DNA of 64,000 nt from an uncultured Erysipelotrichaceae bacterium (GTDB lineage Bacteria > Bacillota_I > Bacilli_A > Erysipelotrichales > Erysipelotrichaceae). Shown piece after piece: positions 8,694-18,009 of this stretch (its first letter is position 1; the number at the start of each line of letters is the position of its first letter). The position numbers were made by a program, and so were the translations under genes. The DNA lies in contig CALUZH010000023.1 of NCBI GenBank assembly GCA_944325255.1, positions 1 to 64,000 on the forward strand, given 5' to 3'. The notes beneath the pieces were generated by a model. It made no database searches. It was given only the letters and a program-made list of their open reading frames with translations, and was not told where the DNA came from.

Positions 8694-10106
8694 CTAGCAC
8701 ATGCCAAGCATTGACCAGATCGGTACCGAAGCCAAGAAGGCCACCAGGTTAATTACCATATAGGCCACATCGGCTTTGAGGAAGTATTTCTCGTCGATAT
8801 TCTCTTCACCACCACAGGCACCATAACAAATAAGGATATTGGAGTGCGTATATAACGGATAGAAAATAACCGAAGAACCGTAAATAACGACACAGGCAAT
8901 CCATGGATCCATACCTAAACTTACGGCCAGCGGATAAATGATGGCAACCATCAAGGTATTGGCAGCCGTTTGTGCCACAAACAAGCGGACAACATAAGTA
9001 AGGATACAGATAACAGCCACAAAGAGATACGGATTAGTTAAAGTTGCTGCTATCGGCTCTAAAACCGAACCTAACCATACATCGATACCGACAGCCGAGA
9101 ATACGGCCGAGAAACCGAGTGTGGAACCGATAAAGACTACAAGCGGCCACAAGCTGTTGGAAACAAATTCTTCCTTGCCGATAACCTTAGTGAAAGTCAA
9201 AGCCGCCATACCCAAGATACAGACAACGACCGCACTGATACCGGTAGTACTTTCAAGAATAAACATGATAAGGGCAAAAGCCATAACGATTGCCGTAATA
9301 ATCTCATCACGACTCAATTTACCGATAGCCTTAAATTGATCATCAATATATTCTTTCGAAAGTTCTTTGACATTCGGTTCCTTATAAGAGAATTTAGTGA
9401 AAAGGAACATACCGGCAATAACGATGATTGCCCATGGCAAACTTCTAATAAGCCAAGTTAACCAAGTATAGGTAGCCTGCGTTTCTTCCGGCAATAAGCC
9501 TAAGACCATATAGCCTTGGAATGAGGCATTGACATAAACATTACCGGTAATATTAAAACCAATCCACAATGCCATGAGCAAGCCAAAGCGTCCCGGTCCC
9601 CTTTTGGTAAGACCCAATTCATCGGAAATACCTAAAACCAAGGCCCCCATAATGGCACACTTAGCTGAAGTCGACGGAATAAGCGGCGCAATGATAATAC
9701 CCATTATTACAATCGACAAAAGCTGTCCGGCATATGTCGGTTTAAAGAATTTTAAGGAATATAAGGATAAGCGTTTAAGCAATCCGCTTTTCTTAACGGC
9801 CGCCCCCAAACCCATAGTGGCAACAATAAGCCAGAAGGTTGAACCGGCAAAACCGGAAAAGGCGGTATCAAAGCTGACGGCTCCGGAGACAAACCATAAG
9901 GCACCCATAGCCATGGTAACCATATATTCGCCAACCAAGCCCAGCATCAGGTTGATAATGCCCCAGACAAAGATTCCAAGTACTATCAGACCTTCCTTGG
10001 TCAATAAACCGCTAGGTTCAATAAACAAAGCGATATATAAACCTAAAATAATGGAAATGACCTCAATGACATATTTAACGGTCATATTCTTTTTCTTCGC
10101 TGTCAT
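8694..10106 (-). CDS. SLC13/DASS-family dicarboxylate:cation symporter
   Basis: A 470-residue, about twelve-helix protein. The sequence IIAPLIPSTSAKCAIMGALVLG in the first half and VAQTAANTLMVAIIYPLAVSLGM in the second are the two repeat hairpins of DASS transporters; the SNT-like motif is present as STS/AAN. Such carriers import C4-dicarboxylates, citrate or related anions with Na+. It sits between the permease and the gamma-glutamyltransferase, so its substrate may be a dicarboxylic amino acid product, but this is inference. Confidence 0.88.
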   Translation of the reverse strand: MTAKKKNMTVKYVIEVISIILGLYIALFIEPSGLLTKEGLIVLGIFVWGIINLMLGLVGEYMVTMAMGALWFVSGAVSFDTAFSGFAGSTFWLIVATMGLGAAVKKSGLLKRLSLYSLKFFKPTYAGQLLSIVIMGIIIAPLIPSTSAKCAIMGALVLGISDELGLTKRGPGRFGLLMALWIGFNITGNVYVNASFQGYMVLGLLPEETQATYTWLTWLIRSLPWAIIVIAGMFLFTKFSYKEPNVKELSKEYIDDQFKAIGKLSRDEIITAIVMAFALIMFILESTTGISAVVVCILGMAALTFTKVIGKEEFVSNSLWPLVVFIGSTLGFSAVFSAVGIDVWLGSVLEPIAATLTNPYLFVAVICILTYVVRLFVAQTAANTLMVAIIYPLAVSLGMDPWIACVVIYGSSVIFYPLYTHSNILICYGACGGEENIDEKYFLKADVAYMVINLVAFLASVPIWSMLGMC

Positions 10107-10127
10107 AAATTATACCTTCCTAATTGC

Positions 10128-10152
10128 AAGCAAGGCCTCATCGGCCTTGCTT
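10128..10152 (-). terminator. Hairpin after the gamma-glutamyltransferase gene
   Basis: Ten-base arms AAGCAAGGCC (10128-10137) and GGCCTTGCTT (10143-10152). The minus-strand tail is not very T-rich, so it may act as an attenuator between the two genes. Confidence 0.5.
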
Positions 10153-10166
10153 ATAAAGTTTCTAAA

Positions 10167-11813
10167 CTATAGACCGATGATGCAGCCGTCACCCCGCGGA
10201 TCGGTTCCACCGACCAAGGTATTTTCGTCAGTCAAAAGGATGATCTGTCCCCGACCAAACGGACGGTCACAATAAGCTCCGGTATAGGCATCCTGCAAGG
10301 TCAACTGATGACCCATGAAAGCCAAAGCTTCAACTAGAGCCGGATTGAAGTGTGATTCCATATCAAATTTCTTGCCGGCACTCCAGCAGAAACGCGGAGC
10401 ATCAAGCGCATCCTGCGGATTCATATGGAAGTCAATCATATTCATGGCAACCTGTAAGTGTCCTTGCGGTTGCATGAAACCACCCATAACGCCAAACGGA
10501 CCGACCGGTTTGCCATCCTTCATAAGGAAGGCCGGAATGATGGTTTGATAAGGACGTTTGTGCGGTCCGGCATTATTGATATGGCCTTCTTCAATCGTAA
10601 AGGTTGAACCTCTTGATTGCATAACGAGACCATAGCCCGGAATTGTACACATTGAACCAAACGGACCGAAGCATGATTGAATCATGGAAATCATGTTGCC
10701 CTTGGTATCAGCAGCACAGAAGTAGCAAGTATCACATTCATCCGGATCGCCGGCCTTGAAGTCCTGAGCTACTTTTTCATCAATGAGCGAACGGCGATGG
10801 TCGGCATATTTTTCCGACAAAAGTTTTTCACAAATGCCCTTTGGCATATAGCCCGGGTCACCGACATACTTCTTGGCATCGGCAAAAGCTAACTTGATAG
10901 CTTCCATTTGCAGATGCTTAGTTCTTGGATCTTCAAATGATGTCGGATCAAAATGATATTTATCCAGGATACCCAAGGCAATAAGTGCGGTGATACCTTG
11001 ACCGTTAGGCGGAAGTTCACAAATTTCATAACCATGATATTTTACTCTTAACGGATCATGCATTACCGGTTCAAAGCCTTCAAAGTCTTCCATCTCCCAA
11101 AGACCGCCGTTTTTATGTGATTCGGCAACGATGGCTTGGGCCAATTTACCGCCCTTATATAAGGTATCGCCGTTAGTTTCAACGATTTCTCTTAAAAGAC
11201 GGGCCATATTCGGATGCTTAACCAGTTGTCCCGGTTCCGGGGTCTTGCCGCCTGGGAAGAATTCATCATCAAAGGTCTTGAGTTGATCTTCGGTCAAGCG
11301 GTCCTTCATGGAATCTCTGCGCCACTTGAATGAGCCTTGGACATAAGGAGTGATCGGATGACCTTCTTCGGCAGCCTGAATAGCCGGTTCAGCTACTTCG
11401 GCCAAAGACATCGTACCGAATTCCTTCAATAATTTAATCCATCCGGCAAAGCATCCCGGTACGGTTGTCGAGTCCCAGCCGCCTGATGGAATCTTGCCTT
11501 CATAGCCCTTAGACTTGATATATTCTTCCGTCAATTTATAAGGTGACCAACCGGAAGAAGACATACCATGTAATTTGTTTTTGGCCCAGACAATGGCGAA
11601 ATTATCACTGCCAAATGTCGTAGCTGCCGGTTCAACCACCGGCAAGATCATTGCCATGGCTACACAGGCGTCAATGGCATTGCCACCCTTTTCGAGCATC
11701 CTTAAACCGGCTTCGGAAGCTAGAGGATGGGAAGAAGCTACCATACCGTGTTTGGCATAGACACTTCTTCTTCGAGAATTAAAGTGATAAGAATACGGAT
11801 CAAACTTCAGCAT
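10167..11813 (-). CDS. Gamma-glutamyltransferase family protein (YwrD-like)
   Basis: A 548-residue Ntn hydrolase. The large-subunit region contains HGMVASSHPLASEAGLRMLEKGGNAIDACVA and GSDNFAI, family hallmarks. The autoprocessing and catalytic threonine is most likely the T of DTCYFCAAD, which matches TTHYSVVD of classical enzymes in spacing. No signal peptide is visible, so it is probably cytoplasmic, as in YwrD-type homologues. It would cleave gamma-glutamyl bonds (glutathione, gamma-glutamyl peptides or polyglutamate). AAAGGAGGG precedes the ATG, and its promoter carries a perfect cre site. Confidence 0.93.
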   Translation of the reverse strand: MLKFDPYSYHFNSRRRSVYAKHGMVASSHPLASEAGLRMLEKGGNAIDACVAMAMILPVVEPAATTFGSDNFAIVWAKNKLHGMSSSGWSPYKLTEEYIKSKGYEGKIPSGGWDSTTVPGCFAGWIKLLKEFGTMSLAEVAEPAIQAAEEGHPITPYVQGSFKWRRDSMKDRLTEDQLKTFDDEFFPGGKTPEPGQLVKHPNMARLLREIVETNGDTLYKGGKLAQAIVAESHKNGGLWEMEDFEGFEPVMHDPLRVKYHGYEICELPPNGQGITALIALGILDKYHFDPTSFEDPRTKHLQMEAIKLAFADAKKYVGDPGYMPKGICEKLLSEKYADHRRSLIDEKVAQDFKAGDPDECDTCYFCAADTKGNMISMIQSCFGPFGSMCTIPGYGLVMQSRGSTFTIEEGHINNAGPHKRPYQTIIPAFLMKDGKPVGPFGVMGGFMQPQGHLQVAMNMIDFHMNPQDALDAPRFCWSAGKKFDMESHFNPALVEALAFMGHQLTLQDAYTGAYCDRPFGRGQIILLTDENTLVGGTDPRGDGCIIGL

Positions 11814-11843
11814 AAATTACCCTCCTTTGCTAATTAATCACGT

Positions 11844-11873
11844 ATTTTATTAAACGGTTGTTACCGCTTTCAA
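11844..11873 (-). promoter_or_regulatory. Promoter with CcpA cre site for the gamma-glutamyltransferase gene
   Basis: On the minus strand TGAAAGCGGTAACA (11859-11872) fits the cre consensus WGWAANCGNTNWCA at every position. It covers a -35 box TTGAAA (11868-11873), with an 18-base spacer to TAAAAT (11844-11849). Overlap of the cre with -35 implies repression by CcpA-HPr when preferred sugars are present. Confidence 0.7.
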
Positions 11874-11943
11874 AATTACACTCTTATCTTAAAACATCCC
11901 CTATTAAAAATAATTGACTTTTTTTAAAAAATCGTTCCATTTT

Positions 11944-11973
11944 TTAAAAAAGTTGTCTCTTTAAAGACAACTT
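11944..11973 (-). terminator. Rho-independent terminator of the alcohol dehydrogenase operon
   Basis: Arms AAGTTGTCT (11950-11958) and AGACAACTT (11965-11973), followed on the minus strand by a T-run. It overlaps the stop codon of the upstream gene. Confidence 0.8.
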
Positions 11974-13138
11974 ATAAACTCGCTTTTAATATTTCGACAA
12001 TTTCTTCATGATTCAAGGTCTTATAGCCGCCACTAGTAATAAGGACCTTGTCGGCCACTTCTTCAAGCATTTCTAAAGTCATGCCCAGGTCTTTGGCATG
12101 CATGACAAGACCTAAATCATGCATCCACTTTTCCAGTTCATCTAAGCCTTCCTTGGCAATCTCTTCATCACTTTTATCTTTTATATCAACATTAAAGACA
12201 TTGACGGCAAAACGCTTAAATTTAGCCAAACCGTAAGGCATGATATAACGATAATACGGAAGGCTACATACCGCCAAGGTCATACCATGGGTGGCATCGG
12301 TATAAGCCCCGATGGCCTTACCCAGCATATGGACCATCCAGTCAGTACTTTTGCCCTTGGCCGTCAAGGTATTAAGGGCCAGGGTTGCCGTCCACATAAT
12401 ATTGCTTCGAGCCTCATAATCATAAGGATCTTTTAAGGCAATATATGAAGCATGAATCAAAGAACGCATCAATCCTTCAGCCACATAATCGGAAGTATTA
12501 TCATCTTCACCCGAGAAATATTGCTCCGTCAAATGATTGAAAATATCATAGATGCCGGCAACCATTTGATACTTTGGCAGGGTATAGCTATATTCGGGAT
12601 TTAATATCGCAAACTTAGGAAAAACATTATCCCCGAAAGTATGCGATTTTTTCATCTTCTTTTGGACATTGGTGATGACACTGCCTCCATTGGCCTCGGA
12701 ACCGGTACCGACCATTGTCAATATGCAACCAACAGGAATTATCGGATTATCAACATCTTCCATTCTTTCAAAATATTTTTCCCAAACATCATCTTCACAA
12801 TAAGCTCCCACCGATACCGCCTTGGCATAGTCGATAACCGAGCCTCCGCCGACTGCCAAAATAAGATCAACCTTATTATCTTTGGCCAGCTTAAGACCTT
12901 CATAAAGCTTATCCAGGGTCGGATTAGGCATAACCCCACCATCTTCAATAACTTCTTTATTAGCCTTATTCAAGATCGTCATCACTTCATCATAAATACC
13001 ATTTTTCTTTATTGAACCCTTACCATAGACTAATAAAACCTTCGGCCCATATTTCATAATTTCCTTTTCTAAATTAGCCAAAGCTTTTTTACCGAAATAA
13101 ATTCTTGTCGGATTACAATATATAAATTCACCAAGCAT
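11972..13138 (-). CDS. Iron-containing alcohol dehydrogenase
   Basis: A 388-residue group III alcohol dehydrogenase, close in pattern to the butanol dehydrogenases (YugJ/BdhA). The nucleotide site is the stretch ILAVGGGSVIDYAKAV (about residue 95). Metal ligands fall in the C-terminal half, including HLTEQYF and ATHGMTLAV. It starts two bases after the stop of the upstream hydrolase, with AAGGAGG before the ATG, so the two are co-translated. It probably reduces aldehydes to alcohols with NAD(P)H; a role in disposing of a GABA-derived aldehyde is a guess from the context. Confidence 0.92.
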   Translation of the reverse strand: MLGEFIYCNPTRIYFGKKALANLEKEIMKYGPKVLLVYGKGSIKKNGIYDEVMTILNKANKEVIEDGGVMPNPTLDKLYEGLKLAKDNKVDLILAVGGGSVIDYAKAVSVGAYCEDDVWEKYFERMEDVDNPIIPVGCILTMVGTGSEANGGSVITNVQKKMKKSHTFGDNVFPKFAILNPEYSYTLPKYQMVAGIYDIFNHLTEQYFSGEDDNTSDYVAEGLMRSLIHASYIALKDPYDYEARSNIMWTATLALNTLTAKGKSTDWMVHMLGKAIGAYTDATHGMTLAVCSLPYYRYIMPYGLAKFKRFAVNVFNVDIKDKSDEEIAKEGLDELEKWMHDLGLVMHAKDLGMTLEMLEEVADKVLITSGGYKTLNHEEIVEILKASL

Positions 13139-13140
13139 CT

Positions 13141-13851
13141 CTAATTCCTCCTTGCCGCTTCCACAAATGCCTTAAATAAGCCAAGCATCTTATCATCCTT
13201 AAGCATCATCTTTTCAGGATGCCATTGCACCCCGACACCGAAAGGATAATCTTCCATAATTACCGCTTCAACAATTCCATCCTTGCATGAACCAGCGGCC
13301 TTTAAGCCTTCAGCCAATTCATGGATGGCCTGATGATGATAAGAATTGACCGCCAGTTCATTACCATATAAATCATAAAGAATATTGCCTTCCTTAAAAT
13401 GAACCATATGGCATACATCCCCATCATCGCTTTTTTGATTATGTCCCAAGACATATGGCGAATGCAGGGAAATATCTTGATATAAATTGCCACCCATGGC
13501 CACATTCATCAATTGCATACCCCGGCAAACCGCCAATATCGCTTTTTCTTTGGCTCTTACGGCCTTAAATAAGGCCAATTGATAATGATCCAAGATCATC
13601 GATGTCTTCCCGCATAAGGGCCCAAGATCTTCATGATAAAATAACGGATTGATATCTTTACCACCCGTAAACAAAAAGCCGTCACAAAGCTTTAAATAGT
13701 CATTAATAATATGACTGTCTTCAACAACCGGCAAGATTAAAGGACTTCCCCCGGCTCTAATAATCGCATCAACATAAGCCACATTGCCATAGTGGGCAAT
13801 CGGTTCATCCTGATTGATATTGCCGACAATCCCGATCACAACATTCTCCAT
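13141..13851 (-). CDS. Class I glutamine amidotransferase-like gamma-glutamyl hydrolase (peptidase C26)
   Basis: A 236-residue protein with the complete Cys-His-Glu set of the family: the nucleophile is Cys in AVCRGMQLMNVAMGG and the His-Glu pair is in GVQWHPEK. The N-terminal GIVGNINQDEPIAHYGNVAYVDAIIRAGG matches gamma-glutamyl-GABA hydrolases (PuuD-like). It would release glutamate from gamma-glutamyl amines or peptides. It is the first gene of a two-gene operon with the alcohol dehydrogenase, and its function parallels the gamma-glutamyltransferase nearby. Confidence 0.9.
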   Translation of the reverse strand: MENVVIGIVGNINQDEPIAHYGNVAYVDAIIRAGGSPLILPVVEDSHIINDYLKLCDGFLFTGGKDINPLFYHEDLGPLCGKTSMILDHYQLALFKAVRAKEKAILAVCRGMQLMNVAMGGNLYQDISLHSPYVLGHNQKSDDGDVCHMVHFKEGNILYDLYGNELAVNSYHHQAIHELAEGLKAAGSCKDGIVEAVIMEDYPFGVGVQWHPEKMMLKDDKMLGLFKAFVEAARRN

Positions 13852-13911
13852 AAATATCCTCTCTTAAATTTGCATCATTCATCATCCATATAATAATTAC
13901 ATATATATGCA

Positions 13912-15309
13912 TTATATAGCTTTGTCAAAGTCTTTTTCACTTAGCACCTTCCAAGTACCAAAACGTTTGCCGCCTTCACGCCTTATCTTTCCTTGTTTAA
14001 CAAGTTTGCGCATATGTCTTTGCACAGTCGGAACAGCTTTACCCGTTTTAACAGCTATCTCCCTTTGACTTATTTTATTATTATCAAGCAGTATTCGGAT
14101 TATTTCTTTTTCCAAAACATCATCCAAAATATCAATTTGATGTTTTGGAATATCATAATCATTACTTAGATTCCATGTTTCTCTAAGATTTCTATAGAAG
14201 ATAACCACAAAATCATCTTTCTCAGCTTTGAACTCTACTTTACATCCTGCATCATCACATAGATCCTTTATGCGTTTTAGACCTGTAGCAAAGGTCTCCA
14301 TATCCTTCGAATAATAGAGAACGCCGGTTATTAGTTTGTTTCTTCTGATTGCTTTCTTAGTACCATCTAAGAATTCTTCAGGTCTATGACCTCTAGGAAA
14401 ACCGCCGGTCGTATGGATCTCGATCCGGTCTTTGAATACATCGATCTCATTGCATTGGCCATTACCATATAATCGATGCCCGTAGGAATTGATGACTGCT
14501 TCTCTTATGGCTTCAACAGGAACTTCAGGAGTTTCTACTCTATTTAGACCAACTATATCGGCTTTCCAATCTATTGCATCGATGATGTATTGCTCACAAA
14601 CTTTGCTAAGTTTTATTATCGAACCTTTATCTTCGCGACGGATATCGGTAAATGTCGTTTTCGTATTAGTCGCAAACTTAGCCATTTGGACATCATTGGT
14701 CCGGCAATTACAAAAAAGTGCTGCACCGGCATTCAATAGGTGAACACCATCTTTGGCAAATAAATCTAACTTATCAATGACTACTTTAGGATCATCAGAA
14801 TAAAAATCAATCCTGCCTACTGATTTAGCTCTTGATAGATAGGTATTGAATGAATCGATATCGATATCATTGATTGTGTAATCTGATGTCTGGCTTTCCC
14901 ATCTATTCTTCTCACTACTTCTTTCAAGCAGCATCTCAGCATACATTTCTTGCGACATCACAAGATCCTCGTCAGCTTGCCTGATCCGGGCTACGTTATA
15001 TGCAAGATATGGCTTTTGATCACCAAAGAACTTGACGATTATTACTTTCTTTTCATCTTCAAACTCTTCTACATTTATGTCTGGATAAATAGTTGGTGTA
15101 ATGTGGTTCTTGATTGCTTGGCTTACTTTTCTAAGTGTCTCATCATTTACATCAAGACCCAGGATATCGCCATTGTTTCGCACACCAAAATATAGTTCTC
15201 CTGAACCATGTTTATTCAATATAGCAACGATTGAATTGATGGCTTCTTTTATCTCGCCTGTTGTTTTCTTATATTCTCTATTTTCTGTTTCGATTCCGAT
15301 ATTTTGCAT
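13912..15309 (-). CDS. AlbA_2 (Schlafen-type) domain transcriptional regulator / ATP-binding protein
   Basis: A 465-residue protein. Residues about 5-120 form the Schlafen AlbA_2 domain (ETENREYKKTTGEIKEAINSIVAILNKHGSGELYFGV). A GHKL-like C-terminal region follows (VPVEAIREAVINSYGHRLYG, then IEIHTTGGFPRGHRPEEF). A winged helix ends the protein (ISQREIAVKTGKAVPTVQRHMRKLVKQGKI). I use the ATG at 15309 because GGAG lies seven bases before it. Such proteins are usually regulators of unknown signal and are often variable between strains. It stands alone. Confidence 0.88.
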   Translation of the reverse strand: MQNIGIETENREYKKTTGEIKEAINSIVAILNKHGSGELYFGVRNNGDILGLDVNDETLRKVSQAIKNHITPTIYPDINVEEFEDEKKVIIVKFFGDQKPYLAYNVARIRQADEDLVMSQEMYAEMLLERSSEKNRWESQTSDYTINDIDIDSFNTYLSRAKSVGRIDFYSDDPKVVIDKLDLFAKDGVHLLNAGAALFCNCRTNDVQMAKFATNTKTTFTDIRREDKGSIIKLSKVCEQYIIDAIDWKADIVGLNRVETPEVPVEAIREAVINSYGHRLYGNGQCNEIDVFKDRIEIHTTGGFPRGHRPEEFLDGTKKAIRRNKLITGVLYYSKDMETFATGLKRIKDLCDDAGCKVEFKAEKDDFVVIFYRNLRETWNLSNDYDIPKHQIDILDDVLEKEIIRILLDNNKISQREIAVKTGKAVPTVQRHMRKLVKQGKIRREGGKRFGTWKVLSEKDFDKAI

Positions 15310-15434
15310 CAAGGCTCTCCATATATATTATATTACCTTATTGATAGTTACCCTATAGCATCCCATATTATTTAAAGAAATCTTCTTTCATTATTTTATG
15401 ATGAGCCAAAGAAAAACACTTCCCAAAGGAAGTG

Positions 15435-16286
15435 TCAATCATGAATCTTAAAATTGGCCAAAAGGCTTTCGCCCATCCCCTTGGTTTCGGGATCATGACT
15501 GCCTTTACCGGTATCAAGGGAAGCGATTTTATGCATATCTTCGGCATCAAGTTTAAAGTCAAAGATGGCAATATTATCCTTCATATGTTTAAGCTCATTG
15601 GCCTTAGGCAAGACAATAACACCCATTTGCAGTTCAAAGCGTAAGATTATTTGGGCTATTGTCTTTTTATATTTGGCGGCCATTTCGGCCAATAAAGGAT
15701 GATTTAAAAGTTCTTTATTGCCATGTCCCAAAGGATACCAAGCCTCAAGATATACGCCTAAAGGATCTAAAATATTCCTTAAAGGTTTTTGTAAGAAGGT
15801 GGGATTATATTCAACTTGATTAACTGCCGGGAGGGTTTTAAATTGGGGCACAAATTCTTCCCAAATATTAGGGGTCATGTTGCTGACGCCAATGGATCTT
15901 ATATAGCCTTCCGCCTTTAAATCTTCAAGGGCCCGCCAGGCATTGACGACATCGCCATAGGGCTGATGCAAGAGATAAAGATCGACATAATCAAGACCCA
16001 AATTATGCAAGGAACGCATTAAACCCATACGGGCTTCGGCATAACCATAATCCTGCAGCCATAACTTATCTGTTACAAAGATCTCATCTCTTTTTATACC
16101 GCTGTCTTTAATAGCTCTACCGACTTCTTCTTCATTGAAGTAGGCAGCTGCCGTATCAATATGCCGATATCCGGCCTTTAAGGCATGCAAGACGGCCTTA
16201 TAAGTTGAACCGTCATTAGGTATCATATAAACCCCAAAACCGATTACCGGAATAGTATTTCCATCATTTAATTTAATTGTTTCCAT
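15435..16286 (-). CDS. Aldo/keto reductase
   Basis: A 283-residue TIM-barrel NADPH oxidoreductase. The AKR tetrad is visible: Asp in HIDTAAAYFNEEEVG, Tyr in AAAYF, Lys in VTDKLW and His in LLHQPYG. The C-terminal AQIILRFELQMGVIVLPKAN is the cofactor-binding signature. The start has AAGGAG. It lies nine bases after a paralogous reductase and probably shares its TetR-controlled transcript. Likely role: reduction of reactive aldehydes or ketones. Confidence 0.93.
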   Translation of the reverse strand: METIKLNDGNTIPVIGFGVYMIPNDGSTYKAVLHALKAGYRHIDTAAAYFNEEEVGRAIKDSGIKRDEIFVTDKLWLQDYGYAEARMGLMRSLHNLGLDYVDLYLLHQPYGDVVNAWRALEDLKAEGYIRSIGVSNMTPNIWEEFVPQFKTLPAVNQVEYNPTFLQKPLRNILDPLGVYLEAWYPLGHGNKELLNHPLLAEMAAKYKKTIAQIILRFELQMGVIVLPKANELKHMKDNIAIFDFKLDAEDMHKIASLDTGKGSHDPETKGMGESLLANFKIHD

Positions 16287-16294
16287 AATGCTCC

Positions 16295-17140
16295 TTAATG
16301 AATATGATGATTATTTAAAAAACGGACAACTTCAAGATCATAATGATCAATGATCTCAGTTTTGCCGGTATCCAATAAACTGATTCTATCCATATCTTCC
16401 TTGCTTAATTCAAAGTCTTCGATATCAATATTTTCCTTCATTCTATCGCTATGCGTCGATTTAGGAATAACGATAACTCCTCTTTGATAATTAAAACGGA
16501 GAGCTACTTGAGCAGCCGTCTTATGATACTTCATACCGATTTCTTTAAGCAAGGGATGATCAAAGATATTATGACCGCCTTCGGCCAAAGGACCCCAAGC
16601 CATAGCTTGAATATTTAATTCCTTCATCAGGGCCAAATCCTCATTTCTTTGATAGAAGGGATGACATTCAATTTGATTGACCATGGGTTTTATTTCACTG
16701 TTAAGATAAAGGTCTAAAAGCCGGTCGGGATAAAAATTAGAAACCCCGATAGCCTTTAATTTACCGGCCTTATAATAAGCTTCTAAAGCCCGATAAGCCC
16801 CATAGTAATCATTGAATTGCTGGTGGAGGATAACTAGATCGATATAGGGCGTATCAAGCTTTTGCAAGGCCAAATCCAGGGCCTTAGAAGTCAATTCATA
16901 GCCAAAGTCTTCCACCCATATTTTCGTAACAAGATATATTTCTTCTCTTTTTAAACCGCTGTCTTTAATGGCTTTACCGACTTCTTCTTCATTGCCATAG
17001 GCCGCTGCCGTATCTAATAAGCGATAACCTAAAGATAATGCCTCCCTGACACATTCATAAGTTTCTTCCTTAGGTATTTGATAAACACCATAACCAATCA
17101 TCGGCAAACGATAAGCATTAGCTAAGATACATTCTTGCAT
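16295..17140 (-). CDS. Aldo/keto reductase
   Basis: A 281-residue AKR with the same layout: Asp and Tyr in LLDTAAAYGNEEEVG, Lys in VTKIW, His in ILHQQFN, and AQVALRFNYQRGVIVIPKST. It overlaps the end of the TetR gene by 19 bases, and GGGAGG precedes its ATG, so it is translated from the regulator transcript. It is a paralogue of the next gene. Confidence 0.93.
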   Translation of the reverse strand: MQECILANAYRLPMIGYGVYQIPKEETYECVREALSLGYRLLDTAAAYGNEEEVGKAIKDSGLKREEIYLVTKIWVEDFGYELTSKALDLALQKLDTPYIDLVILHQQFNDYYGAYRALEAYYKAGKLKAIGVSNFYPDRLLDLYLNSEIKPMVNQIECHPFYQRNEDLALMKELNIQAMAWGPLAEGGHNIFDHPLLKEIGMKYHKTAAQVALRFNYQRGVIVIPKSTHSDRMKENIDIEDFELSKEDMDRISLLDTGKTEIIDHYDLEVVRFLNNHHIH

Positions 17141-17694
17141 TTTAATACCTCCCTCAATTCTTGAATATTACTTTTAATATCAGCACTTAAAGAATCATCA
17201 CCTTGCCGCATGGCCCATACCAGCATCATCCCATATAACCAAGCATTAAAGCTTTTAGCCATATCTAAAATATTGCCATCCTTTAAAAGCTCCCCTTTTA
17301 AGTCGGCATCTTCCAAAAGCATAATTGCCGTTTTTTCATCATAATTTAACTTAATATCATTATTGATATTGGCACAAACCCAACTGCGGCAAGTTTCTTT
17401 TCCCGATTTCTCAATAGCCTTACCAAACTCAATGGCATATTCTTCAAGTCTTTGACTAAAGTCTTTCTTTGAAGTCAAAGCCTTGTTGCGAAGAATTTCA
17501 AAGTCTTTAAACATAAAGGCATCCAAAACATCTTCTTTCTTTTTAAAGTAAGTATAAAAGCTCCCCTTAGCTACCTTAGCCAACGTGGTAATATCATCTA
17601 CCGTAATATCTTTTAAAAGCTTCTGCTTACTTAAGATTTCAGCAGCATCAATCAATTTCTGTCGGGTATTTTCAGCCTGTATCTTGCGTTTCAT
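17122..17694 (-). CDS. TetR-family regulator of the aldo/keto reductase operon
   Basis: A 190-residue protein. The DNA-binding head is NTRQKLIDAAEILSKQKLLKDITVDDITTLAKVAKGSFYTYFKKKEDVLDAF (residues about 8-58), a standard TetR fold. It leads the operon with the two reductases and overlaps the first. Its promoter has two adjacent 13-bp palindromes, which makes autorepression and an aldehyde or electrophile inducer plausible. Confidence 0.92.
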   Translation of the reverse strand: MKRKIQAENTRQKLIDAAEILSKQKLLKDITVDDITTLAKVAKGSFYTYFKKKEDVLDAFMFKDFEILRNKALTSKKDFSQRLEEYAIEFGKAIEKSGKETCRSWVCANINNDIKLNYDEKTAIMLLEDADLKGELLKDGNILDMAKSFNAWLYGMMLVWAMRQGDDSLSADIKSNIQELREVLKCKNVS

Positions 17695-17711
17695 CTTTAA
17701 GCTCCATCTTC

Positions 17712-17752
17712 ATTATATACATAATTGACTATTAGTCAATGACTACCAGTCA
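17712..17752 (-). promoter_or_regulatory. Promoter with twin TetR operators
   Basis: On the minus strand TTGACT (17734-17739) and TATAAT (17712-17717) are 16 bases apart. Two 13-bp dyads, TGACTATTAGTCA (17726-17738) and TGACTACCAGTCA (17740-17752), start 14 bases apart. The first covers the -35 box. This is the arrangement expected for a repressor that binds as two dimers. Confidence 0.8.
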
Positions 17753-17786
17753 TAATTTAATAAAACAAATAGCCTGCATACACAGG

Positions 17787-17990
17787 CTAGATAACATAGG
17801 CCATAATAAAGATGACAATGATAAAGACAATAATGCATAAAATAACATTTTTAAGTTTGCTCATAAGCATCTTTATCTTCGTTTTAAAATCTACTTCTTC
17901 ATAATCATCATTATATTGATCATCTTTTTGATCACGGGCATTTTGATCAACATGTACTCTTCGATGATTATCCAAATCATATCTTTCCAT
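17787..17990 (-). CDS. Small single-pass membrane protein of unknown function
   Basis: A 67-residue protein. The first 40 residues are strongly charged (DQNARDQKDDQYNDDYEEVDFKTK), and the C-terminus is one hydrophobic segment, VILCIIVFIIVIFIMAYVI. This is a tail-anchored layout with the charged part in the cytoplasm. It lies just downstream of the helicase gene, 20 bases from its stop in the neighbouring unit. I do not recognise the family. Confidence 0.55.
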   Translation of the reverse strand: MERYDLDNHRRVHVDQNARDQKDDQYNDDYEEVDFKTKIKMLMSKLKNVILCIIVFIIVIFIMAYVI

Positions 17991-18009
17991 AATTGATGCC
18001 TTGATTAAA

